A stretch of DNA of 39,638 nucleotides, from the NCBI RefSeq assembly GCF_947494055.1, contig NZ_CANLTR010000032.1:1-39638 (forward strand), written 5' to 3'. Shown one piece after another: positions 33,601 to 39,638 of the stretch. Under the pieces are notes generated by a model that saw only the letters and a program-made list of their open reading frames with translations, had not been told where the DNA came from and did no database searches. The position numbers were made by a program, and so were the translations under genes. The stretch comes from an uncultured Jannaschia sp. Its GTDB lineage: Bacteria; Pseudomonadota; Alphaproteobacteria; Rhodobacterales; Rhodobacteraceae. How positions within the stretch are numbered: position 1 is the first letter of the stretch; every line of letters begins with the position of its first letter.

Positions 33601-33775
33601 TGGACAGACTCCTTCCGTCGTGCTGGACTGTGACTTCAGCCGCCCAGCGAGCTGCCTTGCAAACGCACGTTAGCACAGATCGGCCAGCGGATCGCGCAAG
33701 AGATAGGACCGATCCTCCCGATCGTGTCCCACGAGTTGATGTGTGGCAGTTGCCCATCATCGTCAAGCGCCTGCT

Positions 33776-33797
33776 AATTTCAAACTGAGACACTACC
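33776..33797 (-). repeat. Right terminal inverted repeat of the IS1-like element
   Basis: These are the exact reverse complement of 30517-30538. The 178 bp between it and the small basic gene hold no gene and probably the promoter of the three-gene unit. Confidence 0.95.
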
Positions 33798-33805
33798 TGA
33801 ATTCG
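33798..33805 (+). repeat. Target-site duplication, right copy (TGAATTCG)
   Basis: It is identical to 30509-30516 and directly abuts the right terminal repeat. Confidence 0.9.
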
Positions 33806-34469
33806 TGCTTTGATCGACCGCATCGGGTGCGGACCATTCAATTCCGCATCCACGCTGTCAGACGAATGTTTTTCAATCGTCTGTAAGGTTTAGAGGCGGA
33901 CGTGTTCTCCGATCCGAAGACCCCGATCCGGTCGGCGGGACCGCTTACCCAAACGTCGCGTTTCCCGGATCGGTGCGAAACCGTGCAATCCCGGCGCTGG
34001 CGAGGTCGGTTCTCACTGAAGGGTGGGAGTATCGCGCGCCTGGTGACAGAGCCAAGATGCCGCGTCGGCCTGTCCGGAAGGAGAAGCTCGCGACACGTCA
34101 ACTGGAAGGCAGACCCGCATCCGTCGTGGCCGCTATTTGGTGAGCGGCAATGGATCGCGCGTCAATTCACGGCTGGGGGGTGAGCAGCGGTCTGGAAGAG
34201 CAGGAGGTCGAACTGGTCGTCGAGGGGCGGGCCCTGATCGAAGAGCGTCCGGTCTGGTTTTCCCCAAGGGTACGCTCTACCCAGAACGTCCGGCCGCTGT
34301 TCCTTGAGCAAGGCGCCGGTGAGCCGATCAAGCCGAAGGCGATCGACGATAGCGGGAGCGATACGGTCTACGGTTTCGTACCGAGCGAACTCAGCGGGAA
34401 CAGGACGATTGATATACGGTTAACGCCACGGCGCGCCGATATTCCGGTGCCGAACCATGGGAGAGCCGT
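33806..34469. other. Intergenic region upstream of the hydrolase gene
   Basis: No convincing gene is seen. A 107-aa frame at 34150-34473 ends at the hydrolase ATG but overlaps the promoter candidate and resembles nothing known. Before the element inserted, this region would have been continuous with the sequence upstream of 30509. Confidence 0.4.
34397..34421 (+). promoter_or_regulatory. Candidate EcfG-type general stress promoter
   Basis: GGAAC at 34397-34401 and GTT at 34419-34421 are separated by 17 nt, matching the alphaproteobacterial EcfG consensus (GGAAC, 16-17 nt, CGTT) except that the base before GTT is G. It lies 49 nt before the hydrolase start. Such short motifs arise by chance, so this is tentative. 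Confidence 0.45.
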
Positions 34470-35417
34470 ATGAATTCGATGACCTGGACCATTCTTGTCG
34501 CTGGCGTTGCCGCGACGCCCGTGATCGCGCAAACCGAGGCCGGCGGGACCGATCCCGCAGTGGTGACCGAGATGCTGGAGGTGGCGGCCGTCGATGCGCT
34601 GCAGGCGCCATCGGATCGTGTCGGTGAATATTACGAAGCCGCGGACGGCGCGCGCCTCTTCTACGAGGTCGCAGGCGACGGTCCCCCGATGGTGTTGCTT
34701 CACGGCTATCCCCTGTCGGGCGCGCTCTTCGCGCGGGTCCGGGATGCGCTCGACGAGGATTACACGGTCCTGACGGTCGATCATCGCGGCTACGGCCAGA
34801 GCGAAGCACCGGAGACGCCGGAAGACATCGCCCTCTATGCCGAGGACGCGTTGGCCGTGATGGATCAGGTCGGCTTCGAAACGGCGATCATTGGCGGTAT
34901 GTCGATGGGCGGCCCGATCACCCTGTCGATGTACGAGACGGCCCCCGACAGGTTCGACGGGATGATCCTGATCGACACGATCGCCGCTGCGGCGACCCCG
35001 GCTGAAGCCGGCCTCTGGCAGGGCACCGCCGATGTCGCGCGCGATCAGGGCAAGGAACCGATCATCCCGACCCTCATCCCGGACATGCTGACCGGCGACA
35101 CCCGCCTCAACGAGCCCGCGATCGTGGATTACCTGACGGCCGTCATGGAAAGCTCGAGCGTCGAAGCCTTCATCGGCGGTGCGGTCGCGCTGGCCGAACG
35201 TCCCGATTTCACCGACCTGCTGAGTGATATTGACGTTCCGACGCTCGTTGTTGTCGGGCTTGAGGACTCGCTCTACCCGATCGCGACAGCTCGTGAAATG
35301 GTCGAGGCCATTCCGGATGCCGACTTGGCCATCGTTCCCGGCGGCTCCCACGCCGCCGTCTTCGAGGCGGCCGGCAGCGTGGGAAGCGCCATCATGGATT
35401 GGGCAAGCGACCGCTAG
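34470..35417 (+). CDS. Exported alpha/beta hydrolase
   Basis: The product is 315 aa with a signal peptide (MNSMTWTILVAGVAATPVIAQ). The alpha/beta fold motifs are LLHGYPLSG (oxyanion region), the nucleophile elbow GGMSMGG with Ser145, the acid in VVGLEDSLYP and the His in PGGSHAAVFE. The VDHRGYGQSEAP strand-loop is typical of haloperoxidase/esterase relatives. It should act in the periplasm on an ester or similar bond. A candidate stress promoter lies just upstream. The next real gene on this strand is 500 nt away. Confidence 0.87.
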   Translation: MNSMTWTILVAGVAATPVIAQTEAGGTDPAVVTEMLEVAAVDALQAPSDRVGEYYEAADGARLFYEVAGDGPPMVLLHGYPLSGALFARVRDALDEDYTVLTVDHRGYGQSEAPETPEDIALYAEDALAVMDQVGFETAIIGGMSMGGPITLSMYETAPDRFDGMILIDTIAAAATPAEAGLWQGTADVARDQGKEPIIPTLIPDMLTGDTRLNEPAIVDYLTAVMESSSVEAFIGGAVALAERPDFTDLLSDIDVPTLVVVGLEDSLYPIATAREMVEAIPDADLAIVPGGSHAAVFEAAGSVGSAIMDWASDR

Positions 35418-35512
35418 GCTGCCAGCGAACGGAGGCTGCGATAGCTGGGGCAAGATAAAGGATTGGGCTCGCAGCGGCCGAACAACCGGCCGCAAAGTTG
35501 AAGGGGGACCCA

Positions 35513-35740
35513 TCAAAGGGGTCTCCCGGTGCCAGCATCTCGAAAAGCGGTGGTTTCGAAGACATCGGTAATCGATCCGGTAGGGCGGCCGACCCCGTTG
35601 CACTGACCGGTCCGTGCAGCAAGCCGGCGAAGAGGCTCGTCGATCCGCTCGCATCGAAAGGCGAACAGACTGAAATTGGCAAGCGCCGCATGCTGCGACC
35701 GCAGTTGCTCCTTCGGTGTTTGAGCTTCCACGTCTCTCAT
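35513..35740 (-). pseudogene. Remnant of a second GAF/HWE histidine kinase (N-terminus only)
   Basis: The first 35 residues (MRDVEAQTPKEQLRSQHAAL, ANFSLFAFRCERIDEPL) match the start of the kinase at 25770 (MTDMDARTSKERLRSQRAAL, ADFGLFAFRCEKIDELL). After that the match ends and the frame runs into unrelated residues, so the GAF and catalytic parts are gone. The DNA upstream of both genes is also related over about 150 bp, including GCAGCCGTACACC. This is a duplicated and decayed paralogue. Confidence 0.75.
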
Positions 35741-35929
35741 CCGAAAATCACTCCTCTGATGAGTCTGTCATAGCGCCGCTGTCCAGAATTAAGGATCACC
35801 ATGCCGTTCTAATGTGTGCGAAGGACGTGACGTCGACTGGCTGCTTACAAGATTTTCCTGGTGTACGGCTGCGTACTTCTGGGACGCGAACCCACGTCGG
35901 CCTGGTGCAAATGAGAAAGGATGACGAAA
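35741..35929. promoter_or_regulatory. Region between the kinase remnant and the YciE-like gene, matching the live kinase promoter region
   Basis: It aligns by eye with 25771-25920: shared blocks include TCACTCC, CTGTC, AGCG-CGCT-TCC-GAATT, GACGTCG and GGTGTACGGCTGCGT. The blocks farthest from the kinase start are conserved best, which hints at a shared regulatory sequence now also serving the divergent YciE-like gene. Confidence 0.45.
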
Positions 35930-36415
35930 ATGTCGACTCTCAAGGATCTTTACGAGGAAGAGCTGCAAGACCTTTGGTCTGCCAACGACCAGATGGCCAA
36001 GGCGGTGTGGAAGATGTCCAGCAAGGCCAGTGACAAGAGTTTGGCCGACAAGCTTGAGAAAGCCAAGGACGGCATCGACAAGCATACCGAAATGCTCAAA
36101 TCCCTTCTCGATGCGGCCGGCCTCGAGGTTGATAAGGAGCATTGCAAGGGGATGGAAGGCTTGGTCGAGGAAGCCCGGAAGCACGCGCTCGACAGCGACC
36201 TCGAGGGCGCGGTGCTCGATGTCGCCATCATCGCCCAGTATCAGCGGATGTGCCATTACGGGATGGCCGGGTTCGGCACGGCCAAGGCCTTCGCCGAGGC
36301 GCTTGGCGAAGACGATGCGACGCAGAAGCTCGATCGTGCGCTCGACAAGATCTACGGCTCTGACGAATTCATGTCCGATCTGGCAGAGCGGTCGCGCAAC
36401 CTCGAAGCGGTCTGA
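35930..36415 (+). CDS. YciE/YciF-like ferritin-fold stress protein (DUF892)
   Basis: The product is 161 aa from the ATG at 35930, with AAAGGA about 8 nt upstream; another ATG at 35921 lies within the ribosome site. The sequence LKDLYEEELQDLWSANDQMA, EMLKSLLDAAG, CKGMEGLVEEARKHAL, DVAIIAQYQRMCHYGMAGFG, TAKAFAEALGEDDA is the DUF892/YciF family, a four-helix bundle with Glu/His metal ligands. Members are induced by general and osmotic stress in many bacteria. It is followed by a hairpin at 36433-36457. Confidence 0.9.
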   Translation: MSTLKDLYEEELQDLWSANDQMAKAVWKMSSKASDKSLADKLEKAKDGIDKHTEMLKSLLDAAGLEVDKEHCKGMEGLVEEARKHALDSDLEGAVLDVAIIAQYQRMCHYGMAGFGTAKAFAEALGEDDATQKLDRALDKIYGSDEFMSDLAERSRNLEAV

Positions 36416-36432
36416 CGCCATAACAGACAAGT

Positions 36433-36457
36433 CCGGGACGGTTGTATCCCATCCCGG
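36433..36457 (+). terminator. Hairpin after the YciE-like gene
   Basis: CCGGGA (36433-36438) pairs with TCCCGG (36452-36457) around a 13-nt loop, 18 nt after the stop. There is no T-run, so it is a weak or bidirectional terminator at best, between convergent genes. Confidence 0.4.
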
Positions 36458-36579
36458 GCGTCTTGCGGCGAAGAAAGACCCGAGTCTATCGCCTCCTGTA
36501 TCGAAACCGATCAGCGGGCGCAGGCAGTAGTATAATCACCCCGGATACTGTCCAAGGTTTGGTGATCAGCTCAGCATCC

Positions 36580-37692
36580 TCAGCGCAGGCGGTCGTAATC
36601 GCCCTCTGCCTCGTCCATCTTTTGCTGGACGGCCGTATTCGCCTCCTCGCGAAGGCCCTCGGCGTTCGCTCGGATCTCTGCGGCGCGGGCCTTGTAGGCC
36701 ACGTGCGACCTCGCCAGGTCATCACGCAAGGCTTGTTCGGCCTCCGCCGAAATCCCCTCTTCCCGCACCCATTTGCGCACCCGGTTGCCTTCGCGCAAGG
36801 ACCGGCCTCCAATGCAATTATCCAAGCTTAGCAAAGCACCGAATGTCTTGTTGTTATTCCGGAGTTGGGTGAACGATGCCTGGTTCCGGGTGCGTTGTAT
36901 TTCGAAGTTGTTCGCGTTGCTCCGTCGCATCTCCTCGATTCTGCGCGCCAAGTCGCTCTCGGACTCGATCGACGCGAACAAACCGCCGCCAGCTGCCGCG
37001 ACGGCTTCAAGCTGCGCCCGCTCTTCTGCAGGCAGGTCGAGGCCCAGGATATTGACGACCGCACGGACGTCGCTCTCATGAAGTGCGTGGGCCACGGCGA
37101 CCGGGTCGCCGCCGCAGGTCTCCTCGCCGTCCGACACGACGTAGACGACCTGTTCCCCCGGCGTTTCGGACGCGGCAAGCTCCGCCCCGGCCGCTTCCAG
37201 TGCCGCGGCGAGCGGCGTCCACCCGGTGGGCTCGAGGCCGTCCATCCGCTCGCGCAGCGTCGCGCCGTTGCCCGGGGTTTCCGGCACGAGCGTCTCGACC
37301 CCTGCGCAACTCTCGCGTTGTCCCGAGTCCTCGTTGTTGCCTCTGTGACCGAAGGCTACGAGACCCAAAGCGACATCCTCCGGCACCCCCTCAAGGAGCG
37401 CCCCCACAGCCTGACGTGCGGCTTCCATCTTGGTGACGTTGCCAATGGTACCGGCCATAGAGCCCGAGGCATCGAACGCGACAATCAGCCTTCGTGGCGC
37501 AACCGGACCGCTGGTCTTCTCCCCCCTGAACTCGGCATCGCGCAGGGATGCCTCCATCTCCGGAAGATCCTTGAAACAGGCTTCGATGTTCTCGCCCCGC
37601 GCTTCGAGAAAGCGGGCAAGCACATTCCCGGTGTCCTGGGCGCTTGCGGGAACAGCCGCGAGCAGAATGGCGGCGAAAAGGGCGTACTTCAC
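36580..37692 (-). CDS. Exported von Willebrand factor A domain protein
   Basis: The product is 370 aa from a GTG at 37692, which begins a signal peptide (KYALFAAILLAAVPASAQD). The VWA domain has an intact MIDAS: DASGS in LIVAFDASGSMAGTIGN, the Thr in PTGWTPLAAALEAAG, and the Asp in VVYVVSDGEETCGGDP. The C-terminal 120 residues are charged and probably coiled-coil (EIRANAEGLREEANTAVQQK). The open frame goes to 37959 but lacks a better start. It is predicted to bind protein partners in the periplasm with a bound metal ion. A short frame upstream overlaps the GTG. Confidence 0.82.
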   Translation of the reverse strand: MKYALFAAILLAAVPASAQDTGNVLARFLEARGENIEACFKDLPEMEASLRDAEFRGEKTSGPVAPRRLIVAFDASGSMAGTIGNVTKMEAARQAVGALLEGVPEDVALGLVAFGHRGNNEDSGQRESCAGVETLVPETPGNGATLRERMDGLEPTGWTPLAAALEAAGAELAASETPGEQVVYVVSDGEETCGGDPVAVAHALHESDVRAVVNILGLDLPAEERAQLEAVAAAGGGLFASIESESDLARRIEEMRRSNANNFEIQRTRNQASFTQLRNNNKTFGALLSLDNCIGGRSLREGNRVRKWVREEGISAEAEQALRDDLARSHVAYKARAAEIRANAEGLREEANTAVQQKMDEAEGDYDRLR

Positions 37693-37850
37693 GTCGAACC
37701 CTGCATGATGTCGTTCGGGACGTCGACCCGGTCTCGGGCAGCATTGAGCCACGCCATGCCAATGACAAGACGCATTTCTTCTCGCTGGCCGGGTAATGTT
37801 GGGCCACCTCCGGCCACGGTGCCTCCAATGGAGAGAGCAACGATACCCAT
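37689..37850 (-). CDS. Possible small protein overlapping the VWA gene start
   Basis: A 53-aa frame from the ATG at 37850 (MGIVALSIGGTVAGGGPTLP and on) ends with TGA overlapping the GTG of the VWA gene (GTGA at 37689-37692). Such overlap is usual for coupled genes, but the ribosome site is weak and the protein is not recognised. It could be chance. Confidence 0.3.
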   Translation of the reverse strand: MGIVALSIGGTVAGGGPTLPGQREEMRLVIGMAWLNAARDRVDVPNDIMQGST

Positions 37851-38043
37851 CGAGAGATACCACGGACCGCCCGGCAACGAGCCGGGTGTCGCCCTGGCGC
37901 GCGGACCCGGGGGGAAAGTTCTGGACGCCTCGCCGACGCACGCCGATCCCGATCCGCAATCTCGATATGCCCCGGGAAACAAGAGATCGTCGAACGGGTG
38001 CAGCGTGGCCGGAATGCGGGACCGCGCCTACCGGCGTACAATA

Positions 38044-38373
38044 TCATCGCCGGAGCAAAGCCTCCTGAACAGCCTCGCCCCAGCCCAGATAGTATTTGTT
38101 CCCATCGCGGATCACCGGACGCGCCATGACCTTAGGTTGGGCCGCGATCTGCGCCTCTACCTCCGAATTCTTCAGCCAGTCGTTGAGCGCTCGGTAGTCG
38201 TTCGACTTGCGATCTACGAGCCGGTCGCCGAACTCTGCCGACAGCTCGGACAATTCTGCCTCGCTCAAGGGCTCCGCCCGGATGTCCCGAAAAGTGACCT
38301 CCATGCCTTCGGCCTCGAACGCTTTGCGGGCCTTCTGACACATCGCACAGGTAGGCAAGCCGTAGATCATCAT
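38044..38373 (-). CDS. ArsC/Spx-like thioredoxin-fold protein
   Basis: The product is 109 aa from the ATG at 38373 with the ribosome site GGGGAGA. It starts MMIYGLPTCAMCQKARKAFE with a CxxC pair (Cys9, Cys12), followed by VTFRDIRAEPLSEAELSEL, NDWLKNSEVEAQIAAQPKVM, ARPVIRDGNKYYLGW. This is the ArsC-related family. The RPV motif (cis-Pro) is typical. Members act as glutaredoxin-linked reductases or regulators. A true arsenate reductase role is not shown. Confidence 0.87.
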   Translation of the reverse strand: MMIYGLPTCAMCQKARKAFEAEGMEVTFRDIRAEPLSEAELSELSAEFGDRLVDRKSNDYRALNDWLKNSEVEAQIAAQPKVMARPVIRDGNKYYLGWGEAVQEALLRR

Positions 38374-38493
38374 ATCGCAATCTCCCCTCGCGCCGATCTT
38401 GCAACCTTCTGCATCGCTCCCACGAACGCTACTATTTAACCAATCGACTACACGATCGATGCATGGCCTGCTGCCGGTTCCTTGGGCGGCCGG

Positions 38494-38619
38494 TTAAAGT
38501 AGCAAGGTGCGTACCTCGAACTGAACTGGACTGAGATAACCCAGTTTCGAGTGCCACTGCTTTGGATAGTAGAACCGCTCGATGTAATCAAAGACGTCGG
38601 CGCATGCAGCATCGACTTC
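38494..38619 (-). pseudogene. IS3-family transposase OrfB, C-terminal remnant
   Basis: The reverse strand reads EVDAACADVFDYIERFYYPK then QWHSKLGYLSPVQFE and VRTLLL before a TAA. DYIE.FYN..R.HS.LGY.SP..FE is the standard C-terminus of IS3-type transposases. The upstream part is missing. Confidence 0.75.
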
Positions 38620-38697
38620 TAAGAAAGGCGCAAGCTAAAAGTACAGAATATACATAAACTAACTTCTTACGGGTCTTAGTATCATAAGGTTCGCGCC

Positions 38698-39105
38698 CTA
38701 TCCGTCGGATCGTGCTTTCCAATCTTCGACCTGAAGGCCTGCTATACCTGCGAAGCCGCTTGCGTCCGACGTGACCACGACAAGCCCGAGCGACAACGCA
38801 TGCCCGGCGATCTGACGATCGTAGGTTCGGCGTTTGGGCTTGGATAATCCGGCCATCACCGCACCGAAACCTTCAGCCGCCTTGGCATCGAACGGCAGCA
38901 CCGGGACCAGCGCGAGAAATGGCCTGGCTGCCTCTCGATCTCCATGTCCCGCGCGCCAGCCATGTTCGAGCTCTCCCAGCGTGATCGCTGAAATCACGAG
39001 TTCACCGGCAAGACAGGCCTCCATGCGTTCAATCAGGATGTCGTCCGCTCCACGCATGGCGTGAATAAGCACATTCGTGTCCAGCATGTAACGGGCCACA
39101 GCCAT
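38698..39105 (-). CDS. vapC: VapC-family PIN toxin (second TA pair)
   Basis: The product is 135 aa. YMLDTNVLIHAMRG holds the first Asp, ISAITLGELEHGW the Glu, KRRTYDRQIAGHALSLGL the third acidic position, and VVVTSDASGFAGIAGLQVEDW the fourth. This is the classical VapC layout, a PIN ribonuclease often cutting tRNA. The start is 9 nt after the stop of the VapB-like gene, in one operon. Confidence 0.9.
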   Translation of the reverse strand: MAVARYMLDTNVLIHAMRGADDILIERMEACLAGELVISAITLGELEHGWRAGHGDREAARPFLALVPVLPFDAKAAEGFGAVMAGLSKPKRRTYDRQIAGHALSLGLVVVTSDASGFAGIAGLQVEDWKARSDG

Positions 39106-39114
39106 AGGGCTGAC

Positions 39115-39381
39115 CTATCGATCCGACGGTTCGGACCATTCCCGGGCCTGATGGGCACCCTCGTCGCGCTCGAACCCGTCCATGCCCCGTCCCATCTGGC
39201 GGAGCGCCGCCCCTAGACCGGCGAGAGAGCGTCGTACCGGACGCACCACAACCGCATCGCCTTCGCGGGTAAGCTCGACTTCGATATCCTCGGGCCAGGC
39301 AAGATCCTTCGGGATCCGAACGGCTTGTGACGCGCCGTTGCGGTAGAGTTTCGTGCGGTGCGAACGATCGAATACAGACAT
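39115..39381 (-). CDS. vapB: VapB-family antitoxin
   Basis: The product is 88 aa from the ATG at 39381 with GGAGG 11 nt upstream. The start SHRTKLYRNGASQAVRIPKD then LAWPEDIEVELTREGDAVVV is the AbrB/VapB swapped-hairpin DNA-binding domain. The acidic tail (GFERDEGAHQAREWSEPSDR) should bind the VapC partner. It probably represses its own promoter in the AT-rich region above 39382. Confidence 0.87.
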   Translation of the reverse strand: MSVFDRSHRTKLYRNGASQAVRIPKDLAWPEDIEVELTREGDAVVVRPVRRSLAGLGAALRQMGRGMDGFERDEGAHQAREWSEPSDR

Positions 39382-39638
39382 TCCGTGCACAGCCTCCAAG
39401 ATCGGTTACCTTTGTAGCAGATGGCAAGATAGCCTGTCTATCCTGTCATATATCCTTGCCAAGCACCTTTAGCCAGATGTCAGCTTTGACGGTCACCGCA
39501 GCTGTTCTTTTGTACTAAAAAGATAATTTTTAATACATAATACAGCTTACTATCCATATAGTTGTAGCCGCAAAGCTAAACTGTCACCCGTGAGCAAATC
39601 AGAAGTGTCACTCTGCCCTGTCTGGACTGGGCTTGGAG
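39382..39638. other. AT-rich end of the window, no gene seen
   Basis: It contains the likely VapBC promoter and an AT-rich patch (39519-39545). TGTCAC occurs at 39582 and again at 39606. This could be the border of another mobile element outside the window, but there is too little sequence to judge. Confidence 0.35.

Larger units (their letters stand above)
30517..33797 (-). mobile_element. Complete IS1-like insertion element with passenger genes (3281 bp)
   Basis: The element is bounded by perfect 22-bp terminal inverted repeats (30517-30538 and 33776-33797, starting GGTAGTGTCTCAG) and an 8-bp direct target duplication. It contains an intact DDE transposase (31546-32433) and five other genes: winged-helix protein, DNA methyltransferase, two-TM protein, ImmA/IrrE peptidase and small basic protein. 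Its base composition is lower in GC than the flanks. The perfect ends and duplication indicate recent insertion as one unit into the gap between the SDR gene and the hydrolase gene. Confidence 0.9.

Noticed and set aside
34150-34473. 107-aa frame ending on the hydrolase ATG
   Set aside because: The ATGA overlap is suggestive, but the protein matches nothing known and the frame covers the candidate promoter.
36865-38439. 524-aa frame on plus strand
   Set aside because: Antisense to the VWA and ArsC-like genes, which have clear motifs and starts.
39582-39612. TGTCAC direct repeats as the end of an IS21-like element
   Set aside because: Only two short copies at the edge of the window and no transposase; too little to support a call.

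Overview
The window looks like high-GC alphaproteobacterial DNA, most likely Rhodobacteraceae (Roseobacter group). The grounds are the GC-rich codon use, a VPLPA-CTERM sorting signal, a TrbM-type conjugation protein with a small PPEEPY secreted neighbour, ArdC-like antirestriction genes, and a set of dehydrogenase, catalase-like, SDR and YciE-like genes typical of alphaproteobacterial stress regions. It reads as a patchwork of mobile and accessory DNA, from a genomic island or large plasmid, next to a stress and envelope region.

Layout. 1-96 is the tail of an IS630-like transposase. 151-4615 (minus strand) is a tightly coupled three-gene operon for exported or membrane proteins, including a trypsin-like protease with ankyrin-type repeats. 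4616-5492 has no clear gene. 5493-10266 is a very large imperfect inverted repeat with arms of about 2.3-2.5 kb. Its centre is a perfect 26-bp palindrome at 7949-7974. Each arm carries, from outside in, a 170-aa unknown gene, a 42-aa gene, a broken zinc-finger-like gene, a 102-104-aa gene and an ArdC-like antirestriction gene. The two ardC copies converge on the palindrome. 10460-11164 is an orphan gene. 11274-12127 holds a TrbM-like gene with a small secreted partner. 12367-15218 is a lower-GC two-gene cassette, a DUF4297/Cap4-type nuclease plus a Rad50/SMC-like ATPase, which is a likely Lamassu/ABC-3C-type anti-phage system. 15443-17050 has a serine recombinase and an AbrB/PIN toxin-antitoxin pair.

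17204-30314 is mainly signalling, redox and envelope genes. It contains a frameshifted GAF histidine kinase, an IS5 remnant, a zinc alcohol/formaldehyde dehydrogenase, a yellow/MRJP-like secreted protein, a VPLPA-CTERM SGNH hydrolase, a catalase-family protein, an HWE/HisKA_2 kinase with its response regulator, a FUSC-like membrane protein, a Na/Ca exchanger-type antiporter and a Tat-exported SDR. 30517-33797 is a complete 3281-bp IS1-like element with 22-bp perfect terminal inverted repeats and an 8-bp target duplication. It carries five passenger genes: a winged-helix protein, an orphan DNA methyltransferase, a two-TM protein, an ImmA/IrrE peptidase and a small basic protein. 34470-38373 resumes the stress and envelope genes: an exported alpha/beta hydrolase, a remnant of a second HWE kinase, a YciE-like ferritin-fold protein, a VWA protein and an ArsC-like protein. 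38494-38619 is an IS3 remnant, and 38698-39381 is a VapBC pair.

The points most worth a second look are the inverted repeat, with its 221-bp perfectly identical internal block and differently broken gene copies, the two-gene nuclease/SMC system, and the passenger-carrying IS1-like element. All family calls were made by reading motifs. No database search or alignment program was run.
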